The notes beneath the pieces are model-generated. The model was given only the letters and a program-made list of their open reading frames with translations. It had not been told where the DNA came from and made no database searches. The translations under genes and the position numbers were made by a program. This document shows, piece after piece, positions 61,481 to 64,000 of a stretch of 64,000 nt of DNA. The DNA is from Humidesulfovibrio sp. (GTDB taxonomy: Bacteria; Desulfobacterota; Desulfovibrionia; Desulfovibrionales; Desulfovibrionaceae): contig JARLHQ010000006.1 in the NCBI GenBank assembly GCA_031292175.1, positions 41,379-105,378 on the forward strand, given 5' to 3'. Numbering within the stretch: the first letter of the stretch is position 1; each line of letters begins with the position of its first letter.

Positions 61481-62343
61481 GCGTATGCTCCGTAGGCGTT
61501 GTCGAGTGCTTCAAGAGGGTCTGGGGCGGCAAGGCCCAGCACTTCCGCCAGACGCGAGGCGTCGAGGCTGGTGTACTCGGGTACGTGTTCCAGGTCTGGA
61601 GCGGCCTCGCGCCAGGGCACGGGCTGGACCAACTGCGTCGGCGCGCCAAGGAACGAGGCAAGTCGAAGGGCCGCCTCGGCGTAGCTCACGTCGCGGCTGG
61701 CGGAAATCTGCCAGACGCCGCCCGCGCGCCTGTCGCCGATGTCCAGCATGGCCCTCACGACCAAATCCAGAGGGATCGGGGCCATGGGCATGTTTGCAAA
61801 GGGGGCGATGGCCTGCCCAGCCTTAAGTCCTGCCGACCAGTTGGCGAACAGTCCCATGCCCGGCGTGAGCACCTTGGTGAGGCGCACCACGGCGGCCTGG
61901 CCGCCCATGGCAAGCAGCCCCTCCTCTGCCAAGGCCTTCTGCCTGCCGTATTCCGACTGTGGACACCTGGCGTCGTCCGCACGGCGGTGCGCCACACTTC
62001 CGTCGAAGACCATATTGGTCGAGGGGAACACGACGAACGCGCCGACTCGCGCCAGGCGTTCCGCTAGGCGTAGTGTGCCATGCACATTGACGCGGGAGGT
62101 GCCGGCGGGATTCTTGCGGCACTGGTCCGTGGCGGTCACCGCCGCGCACAGGTAGGCCACGCGCACGTCCGCGGGCGCGGCGAAGTCCGGCGGAATGTCG
62201 GCCAAATCCAGGTGCAGCAGGCCGGTGGACGCGCCACGCCTGCTGGTGCCGAAGACGGCGCGGCCTTCTCGCCGCAGGGCCGCAGTCAAGGCCTGGCCGA
62301 TGCCGCCCTCCGCTCCGATGACGAGGGTTGTGCCGTGAGCCAT
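61477..62343 (-). CDS. RmlD-like nucleotide-sugar reductase (extended SDR)
   Basis: This 288-residue protein has the cofactor motif VIGAEGGIGQALTAALRR and a catalytic YGRQK (YxxxK), with an RmlD-like VNVHGTLRLAERL and VFPSTNMVFDGS. The set suggests reduction of a 4-keto nucleotide sugar such as dTDP-4-keto-rhamnose, but other sugars are possible. I use the ATG at 62343 because the GTG at 62355 lies too close to AGGAAG. It overlaps the downstream methyltransferase gene by 4 bases. Confidence 0.85.
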   Translation of the reverse strand: MAHGTTLVIGAEGGIGQALTAALRREGRAVFGTSRRGASTGLLHLDLADIPPDFAAPADVRVAYLCAAVTATDQCRKNPAGTSRVNVHGTLRLAERLARVGAFVVFPSTNMVFDGSVAHRRADDARCPQSEYGRQKALAEEGLLAMGGQAAVVRLTKVLTPGMGLFANWSAGLKAGQAIAPFANMPMAPIPLDLVVRAMLDIGDRRAGGVWQISASRDVSYAEAALRLASFLGAPTQLVQPVPWREAAPDLEHVPEYTSLDASRLAEVLGLAAPDPLEALDNAYGAYA

Positions 62344-62359
62344 CGCCGCCCCCACCTTC

Positions 62360-63028
62360 CTACTCGAAATAAATAAAGGAGTGATCCCCGGTGTAGCCGG
62401 TGGTCTTGAACCACCACTGCCACTCCTCCGGCGTGCAGAAGGCCTCGCAGGTCACCTGCCAGTACAGCAGGTTCGCCTTCTCGGTCTCGTTGCGGTACGA
62501 CTCCACGCACAGATATTTTTTCTTGCCCACGCGCTCCATCTCGCGCAGGGCGAGATCCAGGTCGTAGTTGTGCAGATTGTGCAGGGTGGTGATGGAGAAC
62601 ACGAAGTCGAAGTGCTTGTCGGGCCAGGGCAGGCTGTTGGCGTTGCCCAGGGTGAGCCGGTCGCGCACGTCCTCGTGGGCGTTGGACAAGGCGTAGTCGG
62701 AGATGTCGAGCCCGTAGACCTCAAGGCCGGGGACGACCTTTTGCAACTCCACCAGTTGGAAGCCCTTGCCACAGCCAATGTCGAGGATCCTGTCGCCGGC
62801 CTTGAGGCCGTAGTGCTCCACGAGGCCACGCGCCACGGGTTCCCAACGGCCCGGCATGTAGCGGTAGCCGCCGTAGCAGATGCGGCGATCGCCGTCCCAG
62901 TAGTCGAAGCCCCACTTTTTTGCCAGCTCTGCGGCCTTGGACTTGGGAAACTCGGGGTCGTTCACGCGGGCCAGGTAGTCGCGCGTGGTGGCTTTGTGCA
63001 GGGGGGAAAGGAAGTCAATCTCGGCCAT
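62360..63028 (-). CDS. Class I SAM-dependent methyltransferase
   Basis: This 222-residue enzyme has motif I ILDIGCGKGFQLVELQ, acidic loop VYGLDISDYAL, and FDFVFSITTLHNLHNYDLD. The N-terminal part (FDYWDGDRRICYGGYRYMPGRWEPVA) is a recognisable pre-core region. The ATG at 63028 has a good GAGGTGA ribosome site. It is part of the 60.3-64 kb minus-strand operon; the substrate is unknown. Confidence 0.9.
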   Translation of the reverse strand: MAEIDFLSPLHKATTRDYLARVNDPEFPKSKAAELAKKWGFDYWDGDRRICYGGYRYMPGRWEPVARGLVEHYGLKAGDRILDIGCGKGFQLVELQKVVPGLEVYGLDISDYALSNAHEDVRDRLTLGNANSLPWPDKHFDFVFSITTLHNLHNYDLDLALREMERVGKKKYLCVESYRNETEKANLLYWQVTCEAFCTPEEWQWWFKTTGYTGDHSFIYFE

Positions 63029-63041
63029 GGTTGTCACCTCG

Positions 63042-63995
63042 CTATTTAGTGTAAAGTACAAGCGAGCGTTTGGCCAACGCCAGCTGGCGGTCGCGCCGGC
63101 CCTCGGCCGCACCGCCCTCGGCGAAGTCCCGCCGCGACGCCCCGAGGGGCAGAAAATCATTCAGCATGATGCAGCACCATTTGATGCCGTATGCGGGCAG
63201 CAGCAAAAGCGCGCGCGCGCGCAGGTCGGCATCGCCCGGCGATGCCTCGGCAATGCGCTCAAGAAACCAGGGCAGGTGCTCGCGCCCTACCGGAATCTCC
63301 GGCTGGCAGAAGAAGTCGCACACGAGCTTGGCCGGGTCGTCCATGCCCGCGTACTCGAAGTCCAGGAACACGAGCCCGCCTTCAGGCATCAACAGCGCGT
63401 TGTGGAAGCCGAAGTCCGAAGGCGACACGCGGCGCAGCTCACGCGGCAACGCCGCCTCCATGCCGCCGGGCAGGCCGGAAACATGCGCCAGGATGTCCGC
63501 CTTGAGCGAGTTCCAGGCCGGGACCAGCCCGCTGGTGACGAAGGACGCGGCGTCCGTGCGCATGAGCCCCTGCTCCGCCGCACGCGCAAGCCGCCCCACG
63601 CGGCGCTCCACGCATTCGGTGTGCTGCGCCAGCGAGAAGCAGGCCTCGCTTGCGTTGGGCAGATCGGCCGGGCGGCTGTTCAACGCCAGGTAGAGGTTTG
63701 CGGCGGCGGCCACGTGCTCCGCCCCGACCTCGTCCGGCGCAAGGCGGCGGCCCTCCACGAAGGCGAAAAGAGCAAGGCCTGCACCCACGTCCTTGGCGAG
63801 CACCCGCGTCACCGTGGCGATGCCGAGGGATTCCGCGTGGGCCAGCAGCGCCGTCTCGGAGCGCAGCCGGTCACGCGGGTCGTCCGGGTGGCGGAAGTAG
63901 GCCTTGAGGAAGGCCTTGTCCCGACCGGCAGAGAGCACAAAGGCGCGGTTATTTCGCCCGCCGGGCACGGCGGCAAGCTCCACCGCTCCGGTCAT
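63042..63995 (-). CDS. APH/ChoK-fold phosphotransferase (N-terminus may lie beyond the window)
   Basis: This is an aminoglycoside-phosphotransferase-fold small-molecule kinase with 317 residues visible. PGGRNNRAFVL is the glycine-rich loop, AFLKAYF carries the ATP lysine, VSPSDFGFHNALL stands at the catalytic loop (HSDFGFHN in relatives), and VFLDFEYAGMDDP is the Mg-binding motif. The usual catalytic-loop His is replaced by Pro-Ser. The first visible ATG (63995) leaves a short N-lobe, so the true start may be outside. Substrates in glycan loci can be sugars or amino alcohols. Confidence 0.82.
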   Translation of the reverse strand: MTGAVELAAVPGGRNNRAFVLSAGRDKAFLKAYFRHPDDPRDRLRSETALLAHAESLGIATVTRVLAKDVGAGLALFAFVEGRRLAPDEVGAEHVAAAANLYLALNSRPADLPNASEACFSLAQHTECVERRVGRLARAAEQGLMRTDAASFVTSGLVPAWNSLKADILAHVSGLPGGMEAALPRELRRVSPSDFGFHNALLMPEGGLVFLDFEYAGMDDPAKLVCDFFCQPEIPVGREHLPWFLERIAEASPGDADLRARALLLLPAYGIKWCCIMLNDFLPLGASRRDFAEGGAAEGRRDRQLALAKRSLVLYTK

Positions 63996-64000
63996 GCCCG

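Overview
The window is GC-rich DNA from a sulfate-reducing deltaproteobacterium, most likely a Desulfovibrionales member. The main evidence is a complete qrcABCD operon (periplasmic cytochrome c to menaquinone reductase, typical of Desulfovibrio-type sulfate reducers), supported by a cysteine-rich ferredoxin-like protein and Gram-negative envelope genes (RND pump, Lnt, RlpA, autotransporter, Wzm/Wzt). I saw no tRNA, rRNA, CRISPR array or prophage.

Layout. (1) 0-21.7 kb is mostly conserved chromosome: the 3' part of an RND efflux pump, an HD-GYP-type signalling protein, qrcDCBA (minus strand, with a clear terminator and a candidate promoter), manC and rfbC, cvpA-like and mazG, a ComFB-like protein, rlpA, an RRM protein with a strong terminator, typA, a 4Fe-4S protein, and an autotransporter whose start overlaps the stop of lnt. 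(2) 22-26.8 kb is a tightly overlapping minus-strand unit: O-antigen ligase, a HAD-UbiA fusion, a DprE1-like oxidase and a DprE2-like reductase. Together these resemble the polyprenyl-phosphate-arabinose donor pathway known from mycobacteria. (3) 27-60 kb is a large accessory surface-polysaccharide locus: alcohol dehydrogenase, DegT aminotransferase, Wzm/Wzt ABC exporter, B12-type radical SAM enzyme, sugar epimerase, methyltransferases, ATP-grasp ligase, Gfo/Idh/MocA dehydrogenase, two asparagine synthases each paired with a CgeB-like glycosyltransferase, GT2 enzymes, an RgpF-family protein, and several O-acyl transfer and SGNH proteins (MBOAT plus AlgJ/X-like, acyltransferase-3 fused to SGNH). 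(4) 60.3-64 kb holds a minus-strand operon of two methyltransferases, an RmlD-like reductase and an APH-fold kinase that runs to the window end.

The polysaccharide locus shows clear signs of turnover. It is bracketed by a broken galE (27.0-27.3 kb) and a broken ugd (59.9-60.2 kb). Inside it are a 5'-truncated SGNH hydrolase, methyltransferase fragments, and an IS3-family (IS2-like) element with recognisable ends. The working picture is a Wzm/Wzt-exported glycan carrying amidated or aminoacylated amino or uronic sugars, methyl groups and O-acyl groups, with a possible arabinofuranose branch. The individual enzyme families are read from sequence; the glycan chemistry is inference.
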